64,000 bases of DNA from Clitopilus passeckerianus (Eukaryota > Basidiomycota > Agaricomycetes > Agaricales > Entolomataceae): contig CALYLX010000103.1 in assembly GCA_944990035.1 (NCBI GenBank), positions 1 to 64,000 of the forward strand, given 5' to 3'. Positions 40,623 to 51,066 of this stretch are shown piece after piece (the first letter of the stretch is position 1; each line of letters starts with the position of its first letter). Below the pieces are notes generated by a model. It saw only the letters and a list, made by a program, of their open reading frames with translations. It was not told where the DNA came from and did not search any database. The position numbers and the translations under genes were made by a program.

Positions 40623-43600
40623 AAATGGCAAGGATGTGTATATCATGTATTTACGATGTATCTATTTATTACACCTGCTATCGATTTGTAACTAGCATGA
40701 CGCATGTAGCAAAACTTCACCTCTGTCTCTTTCCATTTTCATTGCATGTAAACTATTTTTTCAGATTTCTGGCGCGACAAGACGAGGGATTCAAGTTTAG
40801 TGACAAGTGTCGACATCGAAAGGCTTGAAATGATCTCAAGACTATTACAATATGTTTTAGAATATCATTTTACTAGTATGAACACGGTTGTGCTATAGAA
40901 TTGGAAAAGTCCTTTCTTGACCGAACTGCATAATCCTGGTCAAGCCCCTAAACCCAAACGAAAAGAACCAAAGTCCAATAGATATCACCTTCCTCCCGAT
41001 CCTCCTTCCAACAACTACACCATTTCCCTTCACCCTGCACATCTGTGATGCAACGAAAAAATGCCCCTTGTAAAAGCGATAGGTGGTTCTTGCCGTTTTG
41101 ATGAGAAAATGAGATGTTGGCCATCCCAAAGAATAAAACTGTCGACGACCACGCAATCTTCGACGATCCCGGAGATATGCTTCTGCTAGAAGTGGAACGA
41201 GCCTCACTTCTCCAGACCAGACCTCCTCTTTGACCGTGGCATGGCCAGAGCCCGAATTTCATCACCACCTTCGCCCCCACATGGGACAACTTTCTGATGC
41301 CTCCTCCTCGCCACGTTCGGAAGGGAAGGGAATGTGAGATTCTTGTCATCTTGATGAACAATGAGAAGCGGTCATCGCAAAGAATAAGTTGTCGAGCGGC
41401 CCCGCAACCCTCAACAACCCCGGGAGATGCGCCTCTGGCAGAAGTGGACGAACCTCGCTTCCCCAGCCAACGATGACACACCTCCTCTTTGACCGTATGA
41501 CCGATCCCCCACTCTCATTGTCCCCGCACGCTACAACTTCGATATGTCTCCTCCTTGCCGCGATGGAAAACGAAAAGTGCTTGTCGTCTTGATGATCCAG
41601 CGGTCGCAAACGCCGTCGAGCGGTCCCGCAACCCTCAACAGCCTCGAAGAATGCGGCCAGCATGCGTGCAGGTACTCGAGAAGCATGTCTATGTCGGTGT
41701 CATCGTTGCAACCCTACCACCAATCCCTGCGTCCACTTGTCCCAAAACCGTCCTCGAAGCCATTTAATGTCGTTTTTGATTTCTTGTCCGAACTTGCTGC
41801 CCTTCGCCCGTGATATCTTGCCTCCATCCTGGTTACTCGGCATCAGTTCCTTCTAGCCTCGTCTCGTCGTTCGATACCAACCATCTTCCCCAGCTTTTTA
41901 CCGTCTTTCAGTCCACTGCATCCACGCCAGAGTCGTTACCCGTGAATTCTTGCCTTCATCCAGGTCGGTTTTCCGTGCTGGATGCCGGTGCCCTCTCCGC
42001 CACACAAGCTTACACCTCCCAAAACATCTCCGCCTGCTCGCCACCTCCCCAGCCCCTACATCCTCCCTCCTCCATCATCTCTTCACCCCAACAAATCGTT
42101 TCCTAGACCAACGAGTTGTCCCCGCCTCCGTCATAAGACGGGAAACCACGTAGTAGGGAAAAATCGTACAAGTACGAGCCGCCTGTTGTTGCTGATGATG
42201 ATCTTGACTCCCAACCGAAAAAGATTCTTGAACTCCTGAAAACGAATGGACTTTGGCGTGGGCTCCCCCTGATCTCTTCCTCGTGATCTGCCACTATCGC
42301 CATGCACCGTTCCCTGCTCCACATCCTCCTCCCCACCGCTGACTTCCAACAGGTTACACCTAACACCTTCTGACCCTCCAATCATCGTACTTACCTATCA
42401 CTGCACTCGGGAAAAGCCGTCAAAGCTGATCCATCGTCGGAAACCATTCGCGTTCGTGTTATTCGTCTTGTCTCGCAGTAGAAGAGAAGCATTCGCAATC
42501 TTGAAAGAGGGCGCTATAAAGGACCAGCCAGCGCTTCCAAGGACGGGCAAGGCTAGCTTGTCACCATCCTACTCTCTTCCAGATACGTTGTGCTCCTTAG
42601 AACTCGGAATCCTGTCCTGAGATCTACCTGCTTCTTGCTGCGAGAATCTTCGAAGTTGCGAAAGTCGACACCTGGTTTTCTTTCATCCACACTCGTCGAT
42701 ATTCTTGTCGATGGGAACATCACTTGGCCTAATTTTCCGCCTCAGGCACTGGGCACTAGAGGCGGCTAGCGAAGAGACGTTGGCTTGTTTGTAGGCTGGA
42801 ATGCTTGATAGATCGTTAATTGAAAGGTTGAAAGTGCCGCGTTGGCGTCCAGCGGTGGTGAGGAGGGCATATATCAGGGAACGACCTAGGCGTAGTAGCC
42901 TCTCCGTCGGATGAGAAATAGTAATTGTCGTTGTAGGTGCGATTGAGTTTTCCTAAAGGTTCTCGATTGTTGGACGCCCAACTACAGTGCCGAGAAAGAC
43001 GGCCGTCCTTTCTCGGCGATTTCATTGACATCCCCTTCCTAATCTGGCCCTTGCCCTTTCCATTCACCCATTTCATTCTTTCTTGATGTCTTCTTCGATT
43101 ATCCCGTCAGGGCCGTCCTCCGCAGCGTTTTGAGGTCTCCACCCGGCCACTTCTCAAAGTACCAAAATGCATCGTTCAACCACCCCACCATAATTGCCGG
43201 ACCTTCTACCGACGTGATTATTCGGAACACCTCCCCAGTGCTAGCCTAGGCCACTGGTGAGACCGCCTTTCGTGAATTCTTCGCCGAACTTGATGACTCG
43301 CTGACTAGCGTTGGAACAATATTGATAAATATGGGCGCCTTGGTCAGTTCTATGTCAACCCCAAAGAAACGCTACGATCTACTAATTTGAGTAAGCAGTA
43401 CGATCTCGATGCATTACGACGCCATAATGAAAGCAAATGAAAGCGATGATACAGCAAAGAGACGGTCTTCTGTCCCCTCTAGTAATGATGATGAAGAATA
43501 GTAGAGACGACGCTGAATGATGGGAATGATGCTCAGAGGCATGTCTTTAAAAGTGAGGGGAAGAGAGAAGACCGGATGAAAATCGAGGGCGTTCTAGGGG

Positions 43601-44159
43601 CTCTTTTATAACTTTTCGGCAGGGAGGCTGACATTGAGGCTGACCGGGGACAGTGTCGACCGATTTTATTTTTAGATCTTCTGAGTCATGAATAGCCTAG
43701 AAAGTGAGATGTAGGAAGCGGATCGAGCTTGGTATCCTGAGCCTATCCTCGAGAGCAACTTTGGGAGACCTTCGTGTTCTAGCTGATCACGCCAGGTTCC
43801 TCGTGTTGACATTCAGGTGACAGTGTAGAGAGCCATGTAGCAAGCCCGAAAGTACCAGAGTACCATTGTACAGATTCCAGCTAATTCAGCCCGTTGATAC
43901 CAGCGAAGTTGTCGAACGCGAGATGGATCTCACTCAACAAACCTAAAGTAACAGTGATGGTTATCTCCATTTGGTGAATCCACTTCTTCGCCACGTGAGC
44001 TCCCCTTCCTCCAGTCGCGCTCGCAGCGTCGCTGCTGTGGATATCTTGAGCTGTGCTTCGGACTTGTGCTTACGGCCATCGCGCCTTCATTCTAACATTC
44101 ACCGAAGCTAAGCTACCCACTTTCACTTCTGTTTCTTACAGAAATTCCTAGAGCGCATC
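40623..44159. other. Gene-free 3.5-kb region with degenerate repeats and a possible retroelement relic
   Basis: No supportable gene is present between GH95 and the SNARE gene. The left part (about 40970-41655) holds a diverged tandem repeat, listed separately. Further right, a good TATA box (TATAAA at 42515-42520) has no intact gene behind it. About 570 bases on, a frame starts MSSSIIPSGPSS and stops at once, and a later stretch near 43200-43350 reads protein-like (EFFAELDDSLTSVG) but is closed by stops. This could be a decayed LTR element or gene, but I see no RT, PBS or paired LTRs. Confidence 0.45.
40970..41655. repeat. Degenerate tandem repeat, about 3 units of 240-260 bp
   Basis: Three anchors recur in order. 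TTTTGATGA or TCTTGATGA variants occur near 41094, 41348 and 41588. AAAGAATAA occurs at about 41128 and 41379. CCTCCTCTTTGACCGT occurs at 41222 and 41481. CCCGCAACCCTCAACA is shared by units 2 and 3. Units differ by many substitutions and small indels, so the array is old. No coding frame is maintained through the units. Confidence 0.7.
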
Positions 44160-45143
44160 ATGTCGCTTGCAAAATTGACCTCGCTCTCAACGCAAACGCT
44201 GTCCTTGCTCCTCGAACGGCAGCGCATGCAAACGCTGCCCTCGTATTCCGATGATGCAAGCACAGAACCGGAGCCCTCAGCACCCTCTCTTCACAATGTT
44301 CAAATTACAAGGAACCTTAACAAGCTGCGAGCCGGCGTGTTAGAACTGGAGGCAAAAGAGGGCCGGACAGAGGCAGTAAGGCTTCTACGGAGTCAATATG
44401 AGAGGATGAGGGGCATGCTCGGGGACGATGGGTCTGCGATAGAAAGGTGTTCCCCATCCCCTCTTTTCCACCTGCTGCATCTGGACTAATCTCGAACGTG
44501 TGCTCGCCTGCAGTCTGGCAATCGACACGCCGAAATCTGCCTCACCGTCACCATCAAGTTCACCTTCACCCTCGCCTCCTGCACTACTATCTGATACGCC
44601 AGACCATGTGTCACAGCCCAAATTCCATCAGAAAGAAAGCAGTGACCAGGTGTACTCACCGTACACGGACGATCCTGAAGCAGGGTATGGCTTTGAAGAC
44701 CAGGAACCAGGCATGCTGCTGCAAACCCAGAGGCGGATGATGGATGGTGGGTTTTCATTATCCGCGCCGTGTGCTGTCTGAGAGGAAGATAACTTATGAC
44801 TTCCTCGCGTTGGTGTGAATGTGTAGACCAGGATGTACACCTCGAACACCTTTCGCAATCTATAACTCGACAACACCACATGTCACTCCAAATTAATGAC
44901 GAACTGGATGTTCATCACGGGTTGCTTGAGGAACTCGACACGGACATTGATAGGACGTCCGGCAGGTTGAGCAACGCAAGGAGGAAGTTAGACAAGGTTG
45001 CGCAGGGTGCCAAGAAGAATGGTCCGTATGAATTCGAGCATGACCCCTAATCACATTGCTAATCCTTACTCGTAGTTTCAACAGTTACGATTGGCCTCCT
45101 GATACTAGTTCTACTGATTTTGATCATTATCTTCAAAACGTAA
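44160..45143 (+). CDS. Qc-type SNARE (syntaxin-8/Syn8-like), tail-anchored
   Basis: Endosomal or vacuolar membrane-fusion protein. MSLAKLTSLSTQTLSLLLER leads into an N-terminal helical region (ITRNLNKLRAGVLELEAKEG) and a Ser/Pro-rich linker. The SNARE helix follows (DQDVHLEHLSQSITRQHHMS, LQINDELDVHHGLLEELDTD and IDRTSGRLSNARRKLDKV). A C-terminal anchor ends the protein (VSTVTIGLLILVLLILIIIF, then KT and stop). Three introns (near 44449-44513, 44749-44826 and 45020-45078) give about 260 residues. Heptad spacing places His at the ionic zero layer in LDVHHGLLEEL, where Q-SNAREs normally have Gln. Tlg1 is an alternative assignment. Confidence 0.85.
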
Positions 45144-45390
45144 TCTCTTTATGGGTAACCTGGTCGCTTTCTGTATACATATCTATCCTTTAGGCATTCT
45201 TTCCGAAGTGCTTAAACCCGGAAACATCATCATAGTATTTTTACTTTGTATATTTATATCCAGCCATTGTTAACATGGGACATTTATGACAACATCCACC
45301 TCCGGGTCGGTGGCACGAGACATAGCTACTACGTGGTTCCAGGGAAAAGAACAACATGAATGGCTTGCCTGACTTACTGCAGTCTACTTC

Positions 45391-46331
45391 TCATAGGCCC
45401 ACAATGTTCCAGACCACTTTACCAACGATTGGAATTCCATCATTGGTCCAACCCTTCCTCCTTTCCGCATCTTCAGCCACCTCCGCCGACATCACGCCTT
45501 TCTCGACCCTGGTCTCGCAGATTCCAGTGATGATCCCCTGAACAAACTCGGGGTGTCCTTGTACTGCAAAAATCTGAATATCTGAGGATTTCCGATCCTC
45601 CAGATTGATGCCCTCGTAGAATCGGACCATGCCCTGGTTCTCTGAGATTCCTGTTGACCCAAGCAGCTGGAAGCCTGGAGGAGTGACGCTGACGTGGTCT
45701 CGATGCATTTGTTGAAGGGTCTATGCAACAACGTTACAACACTGGAGAGATGCATTCTTGCAACAACGTACCACACTATCGACACCAAACAGCCCCTTTC
45801 CGAGTTCGGAGAGCTGGATCTTCGTCAACCCAACTTCCCAAGTACCGCCGTTGAATTCACATTTTCCTCCAAAGGCACGGCCAAAAATCTGATGACCGAA
45901 ACAAATACCTGAGAAGCCGCCGTCATCGCACTTTCGAGTTGTATGTGGAGATCTTACGTACCAATGAGCTTGATTTTGGGCTTTTCCTTCCCCACCCAGG
46001 CAACATATTCGACCAGCTTGTTGATCCACGGAATATCTTCGTAGGCTGAAGAAGCTTTACCCGATCAATGGATTTCAGCCAACGTCGACTCCGTCTCACA
46101 GGCGAACGTACCTGATCCAGTCAACATAACAGCGTCGTACTCATCAATCTTATCATCCTCAGGGTACTTTCCATCCATCACATTGAACCCATCCAACTTG
46201 AAGTCAGCGCCAGGAGGCAGCGACTTCTTCAGCCATACGGTGTAGACTTGTTCGTAGTCACCATATTCGGCTTGTGTGTTTGGTGTGAGAGCACCACAGA
46301 TTAGTAGAGCGATTCTTGGTATCTTGGACAT
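45391..46331 (-). CDS. Class I glutamine amidotransferase-like protein
   Basis: Stand-alone GATase1-fold protein of the kind often annotated GMP-synthase-like; its physiological substrate is unknown. MSKIPRIALLICGALTPNTQ starts the fold. The oxyanion-strand region reads DAVMLTGSGSA after an intron. The nucleophile elbow LIGICFGHQIFGRAFGG contains the catalytic Cys, and the catalytic His and Glu-type pair lie in AVQGHPEFV. The protein ends KVVWNIVGL at a stop at 45391-45393. Length is about 250 residues. Three introns. It is convergent with the SNARE gene, about 250 bases away. The triad looks intact, so catalytic activity is likely, but no synthetase domain is attached. Confidence 0.85.
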
Positions 46332-46806
46332 GATTCCGAGTCAGAGGGAGTGGTCATGATGCTTAAGGAAGGCGGCCCGCATAAATCCGGCCGCGAAACG
46401 GCTGTTTTTAGATTCACGTGGTGGGTCCCTAGCGCTATTTTCGGCGATGGGAAGAAAGAAGACATGTTTGTTTTTGCGAGCTAGTTTCCCCGACTTTACC
46501 AGAAGGAAATAAATAGGTTAAAAATTCAATATGATGTGTTTTGGGGGGTTCGTGACGGCTGAACCATCAGTCCAGCTGGGAAACTTGCTTAATCAAGGAG
46601 GAATTCATATCTGTTCGCATGTGTGTTTGAAGGTCAACGTGAGTGTTGTAGCACGAGGCAAGTCGAGGTCTGCTGTAAACCCGTGGCCGATCTGTCAGGG
46701 ACAAAGGCGACTATTATTACTGATTCGGTTATGTCGGACTTTGAATCAATTTCCCTACTAGACACGCTCAACTCAAACTTTCTAGACTATCCCCTCCGAC
46801 CTCGCT
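46332..46806. other. Divergent intergenic region, GATase to low-complexity membrane protein
   Basis: A 475-bp gap between divergent starts, so both promoters lie here. Small frames at 46531-46829 are motif-free. No element can be named. Confidence 0.5.
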
Positions 46807-49618
46807 ATGGACGACGGCGAGCAGGATAATGTTCGCAACGCCGTCACCGGCGACCCGCGCGTCCTCATTGCGACAACCCTTGCTGCTTTTTTCTTCGCTG
46901 GATCGGCGTACATGTGGCGTTCACTACCCAAAAGTGTTCTCGCAAGTTCACACCAGCGGGGTGAGAGTGTACCTAGGGACCCTGACTCTGCAGAGAAGAT
47001 TGAACCTCCTCTTGTAGGCTCAGATATTACCAAGGGTGAAGGCACGTCCAGAGCAACTCAAGGCACTGGTGCCAAGGTTGGAGCAACCAATGGGGACGAG
47101 GAGTCCAGCAGTCTAGCTACTGAAGCTAAGGACGGCAAGAGTGTGCGATCGAAAGAACGTCGAAAGCGAGGCAAGGATCCCATGAAAGACCTTCTTAAAA
47201 ACGCAAAGAAGTCCAAATCACTCTTGAAGCCTTCCAAACCTACTCTCGACTTGTCGGACACACCAGAGTCACCTCCTCCCTTTGCCAAAAGCTTCCGCGA
47301 GCGATCCGAGAATGCACGCGAGCCAGCGCACGATTCATCAGGACGGTCTCGCTCTCCGTCACGGGCAACTTCAGACCGCAGGCCACGTCCTTCAGCGAAC
47401 GTGGAGAGCGACAGTTCCGGTAGACCTCACACCCAAGACACAACCGAACACGAGGATGACCTTTACTCGAACACGACGCCCACTGCAACCAAGACACTCT
47501 CTTTTGGTACTGGTACCACATCTCAAGATGCCTTTCCCTTCACGGCGTCGTCAGAATCAACGTCTGCGGTTGCATCATCCTCACAGGAATCAACGGCGAC
47601 CACAAGGCCGTCGGATTACCCGACTATATCCCTTTCTGCATCCTCCTCTACCTCTAACTCCGGTTCCGTCCTTTCTTCAACCTCTAATTTAACTCCGAAT
47701 ACCTCCCCGACATTATCCCCTCCTTGGAATGATGTAACCCCATTACCCAAGTCGCACCCGACAGCAAGCACCTCATCAATGCTGCCTACCAAAAGTGTGG
47801 TTGAATCATCAAGTCTTCCTGCTGTCTCAGAAGCCGGGACACCGGAGCCTTGGGCTTGGGACGGTGCGGGCTCAAGCGCTATTCATGAGCTTCCGTCGCG
47901 GAAACCGCCAAGATTTAGGTCAAAGTCTCGTGGTGGATCAGGGACAATAACAATGTCGCCATCAATTCCAGAGTCTGCTATTCTGACAAGGTTTTCAGAA
48001 CCTTCATCAGATTCCGGCGCAGGACCTTCGACTTCTGCGACCATGGACAACAAATCTGAAAATAGTGCCATCCCCTTTGCCTTCCCCTCACTCAACTCCT
48101 CTTCAGCCACTTCCGTTTTATCGCCAATATCACCTACTTCAAACCGACCAGGATCTGGCCCAGCTTCAGCGGCTGCTTCTGTACCGCGAAGAGCCCCGAC
48201 TCCTGGACGGCGACCACCAACACCTCGGTCCTCGACAAATACGCCACCACCGTCTCTCTCCGCTCAAACGCAGCTCGCGTCACTTAGAGGTGCGTTAGAG
48301 GCAGCAAGAATAAGAGAGGAGAAGAACAAGCTCGATGTTGAGAAATACCAAAAGGACTTGGAGGTTGCGAGGTATGAATGGGCTGCCAGCAGAAGCAGGG
48401 AGATTGATGTAAGGAACCTCTGTCAAACAGTCTGGGGTAATATTGACTGATAACCTTTCTCCCTAGCTACAAAATCAAATTCACCACCTGGCACACCAAT
48501 TGCATATGTTCGCAGCGATGACAGGGCCTGGGCCGAACCCAGCCAATCCCTCAACGCCAACGCCCACACCAATTGGCCATACATCAAACTCTTCGACAAG
48601 CCAATCCACCGCTTCAAGCGACGCCTCCACGCCCAACGTGCAACCCGATGGATACCAGTTCCCTCCACCTCCACCTCCACCTTCTCTGAATCCTCAGACA
48701 CCCTCCCATCTTCACCTCTCCCCCGCTCAAATGCAGATGTACCTCCCCTCTGGTCTGCTATCTCCCATCACTATGGGCCACGCCACGCCACATTCGCCCT
48801 TCCATCCATACCCATATTCGACAATGCCAGCAATGTCCGGTATGCCCTCACCCTATCACTTCGCCTCCCCGTCTCCGATGTTTTCGGCTTTGTATTCAAA
48901 TCTGAAAGGTCCTGGAAGCAACGGCGGGAGAAGCACTGGCGACAGCGGGCCATCGTCTGCTACCGGGTCTTCCTCGGCTGGATCTCATTCACCTGACTTG
49001 GCTGCTGGCGTGAGGATTAGCTCTTCATCAAGTCCGCCGCCTGGGACCAGTCGTGGTAGGGGCAGGACACGCAGAAATGGAAGTGGTGAGGTGCTAGGGG
49101 AGGAAGGAGAGAATGGCAACGAGGGATCGCTGGGAGATTCAGACGAGCATTCGGTGGATGCACTGGCTGTATTCGGCGCTGGGAAGATTTCTCGGCGGAG
49201 TCCTTACCCTTCGGACGAAGATCAAGATGAGGACAGCGATGTCAACAACGTGCTGGCTGATGCGATATTCAAGCGGCCTGGGAGCATACGTGGACTATCG
49301 AGAAGGAAGAAGAGGGACAAGGACCTGGGCACGGAGAACGCGCCGAACATCGAGTTCATATTCCCTTCGATCTCCGACTTCGGAAATGCGAACGTCAGCC
49401 GAGGGAGTGTCCATTCGGTGGATGAGCCTGTAGAGGTGGAGGTGACTGAGGATGAGGAAAGCTCGGAATCTATGGGCGAACCCCAGGTCGTTCCAAAGGA
49501 TGACCTAACCCCTGGAGACATCTCTAAAGACAAACCAGAGCAATCCCCACTGCCAACGGCTGTAGCAATCGATGCTGGAGAGCCATCGAATGCTGACAAG
49601 CAGCAGGATGCCAGTTGA
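46807..49618 (+). CDS. Large low-complexity protein with N-terminal membrane segment (unknown function)
   Basis: I do not recognise the family. Two exons joined by one intron (48409-48466, GTAAGG to CCCTAG) encode about 918 residues. A hydrophobic segment, VLIATTLAAFFFAGSAYMW, lies near residue 20-40. Basic patches (KERRKRGKDPMKD, KNAKKSKSLLKPSKPTLDL) follow. A Ser/Thr/Pro-rich region extends to about residue 500. A short coiled coil crosses the splice (LRGALEAARIREEKNKLDVE, then KYQKDLEVARYEWAASRSRE and IDLQNQIHHLAHQLHMF). After it come Pro-rich (FPPPPPPPSLNP), Ser/Gly-rich and acidic stretches, with SIRGLSRRKKRDKDLG before IEFIFPSISDFG. It looks like an organelle- or ER-anchored scaffold, but that is inference only. 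Confidence 0.75.
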
Positions 49619-50040
49619 GCATCTTCACGCCCTTTTCATGCCTTTCGTCTTCATGAGCACCATGATTCGTATCGTAGACATCTTTCCATCTATCATTGAC
49701 AGCAGTAAGGTATTGATATTATTACTTCCGGCTTTAGCCCAGGCCTCAATTATTCCTTCTGAACCTTTCTTTCCGTCCCCACCGCATACTTTCCCTTGAC
49801 ACCGACTACATACATATTTACTTTACTCTTCTTATTAACGCGACACTCTCTGAGATACTTTACTCCTTTTCATTTCTTTTTCTTTGGTTCCTTATTCCTT
49901 CTTACCTTATATGTAGCATACCCCTCATTCAGAGTCACGTAGACTGGAAGAACCGGATATTGATAATTTAGCGAAATGTAAATCAAACGTCTTGACAGGA
50001 TTATACCCTATCCTCCTACGTTCGCCTTCCTATAGTCTGA
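49619..50040. other. Convergent intergenic region
   Basis: 3' UTRs of the low-complexity protein and kinase genes meet here. The frame at 49572-49799 overlaps the end of the previous gene and has no independent support. Confidence 0.5.
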
Positions 50041-51066
50041 TCATGCTGGAGGAATCTCCATTGACTCTTCATGATCGAGCATAGGGAGGTACGTCTCTTC
50101 CAACCATTTTCGTATTAATTCTAGGCCATAGAAGTCGTTCTCAAACTCTGCCGTCTCTGCGAACTCGGACCAATCTGGCGTTCCTCCGATTGACTTTTGC
50201 CCCCGCCTCACGCAACAACCAAAATCTATAATAATTGGCTGGTTGTCCTTGTCGAGAAGAATGTTCGCAGGAGTAATGTCTTCGTGAACAAGGCCCAAAG
50301 AGTGGACATGGCCAAGACCAGCCTGGATGCCACTTATGATCTGCGTAATATTGGAAGGTCTCCTGCAACCAGGATCAGAGATACTCTTGGTAAATGGAAT
50401 CATCACTTACCTCTCAACAGGAACTTTTCCCTCAACGAGATCGTAAAGGGTGTATTCATGTCGGTCCAGCCAGATTCCCGTGGCTAGATCACCATCCCGC
50501 TCGCATCCGTGGTAGGTGATCACATTTCGATGCGGGTTTCTCGAGAGGAATTCCATAGTTCCGATTTCCTCAGCGAACTGCTCAGCGATGTAAGGAGTGC
50601 CATCGTAGCCGAAAAGATGTGGAGACTTCAAATAGTACCCAGCAGTGCCTTGATGTTGCACTTGTGTGAAGCTGTCTTTCCAAAGGGCGAAACGATGTTC
50701 CGGCGGAACTTTTCGACAGTTCTCGTCAGTAGGGTTGAGCTCTTGCAGGGTTACTTTGCTATCTGGAGGACATTGCGTGTAATAGACACTGTTGTCTTCT
50801 CCCCAGATGAATAAGAGATGATCGACGTCGTCAGATTCGTCCTTATAAACGCTACTTTGGAGGACAAGTTCTCTCATTCGAAGTATATATGCTGTTGACG
50901 GAGATTGGGGCTTTGGAGACAGATTCTGCAGAAACAAGAACGAAAGAGCCTTTATACCGCTCTGTATCGAGATGGCTGGGCAAAGGGCAATTCCCCTACG
51001 AGTATTGCTGTTCAAAATGGACCCACATCTGACATAGCCATGCGAGGCGCCAATCCAGATAAGCAC
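50041..51066 (-). CDS. Divergent protein kinase-like gene (fungal type)
   Basis: Protein-kinase-fold protein with an atypical N-lobe. The C-lobe is clear: ISGIQAGLGHVHSLGLVHED, then ITPANILLDKDNQ (catalytic loop HED...N, where most kinases have HRD), IIIDFGCCVRRGQK (DFG) and GGTPDWSEFAETAEFENDFY. One intron near 50353-50406 links VPVER to RPSNITQ. Upstream are VEGKVPV, EIGTMEFLSRNPHRNVITYH, a preceding charged region and FIWGEDNSVYYTQCPPDSK. The N-lobe glycine loop and ATP-lysine are not obvious, so activity is uncertain. The start could be 51066 or the more typical-looking MRELVLQSS at 50877. Related low-similarity kinase families are expanded in Agaricomycetes. Confidence 0.7.

Noticed and set aside
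42816..43076. 86-codon minus-strand frame, possibly gag-like
   Set aside because: It has no retroelement signature and no continuation, so it is kept only as part of a possible relic.
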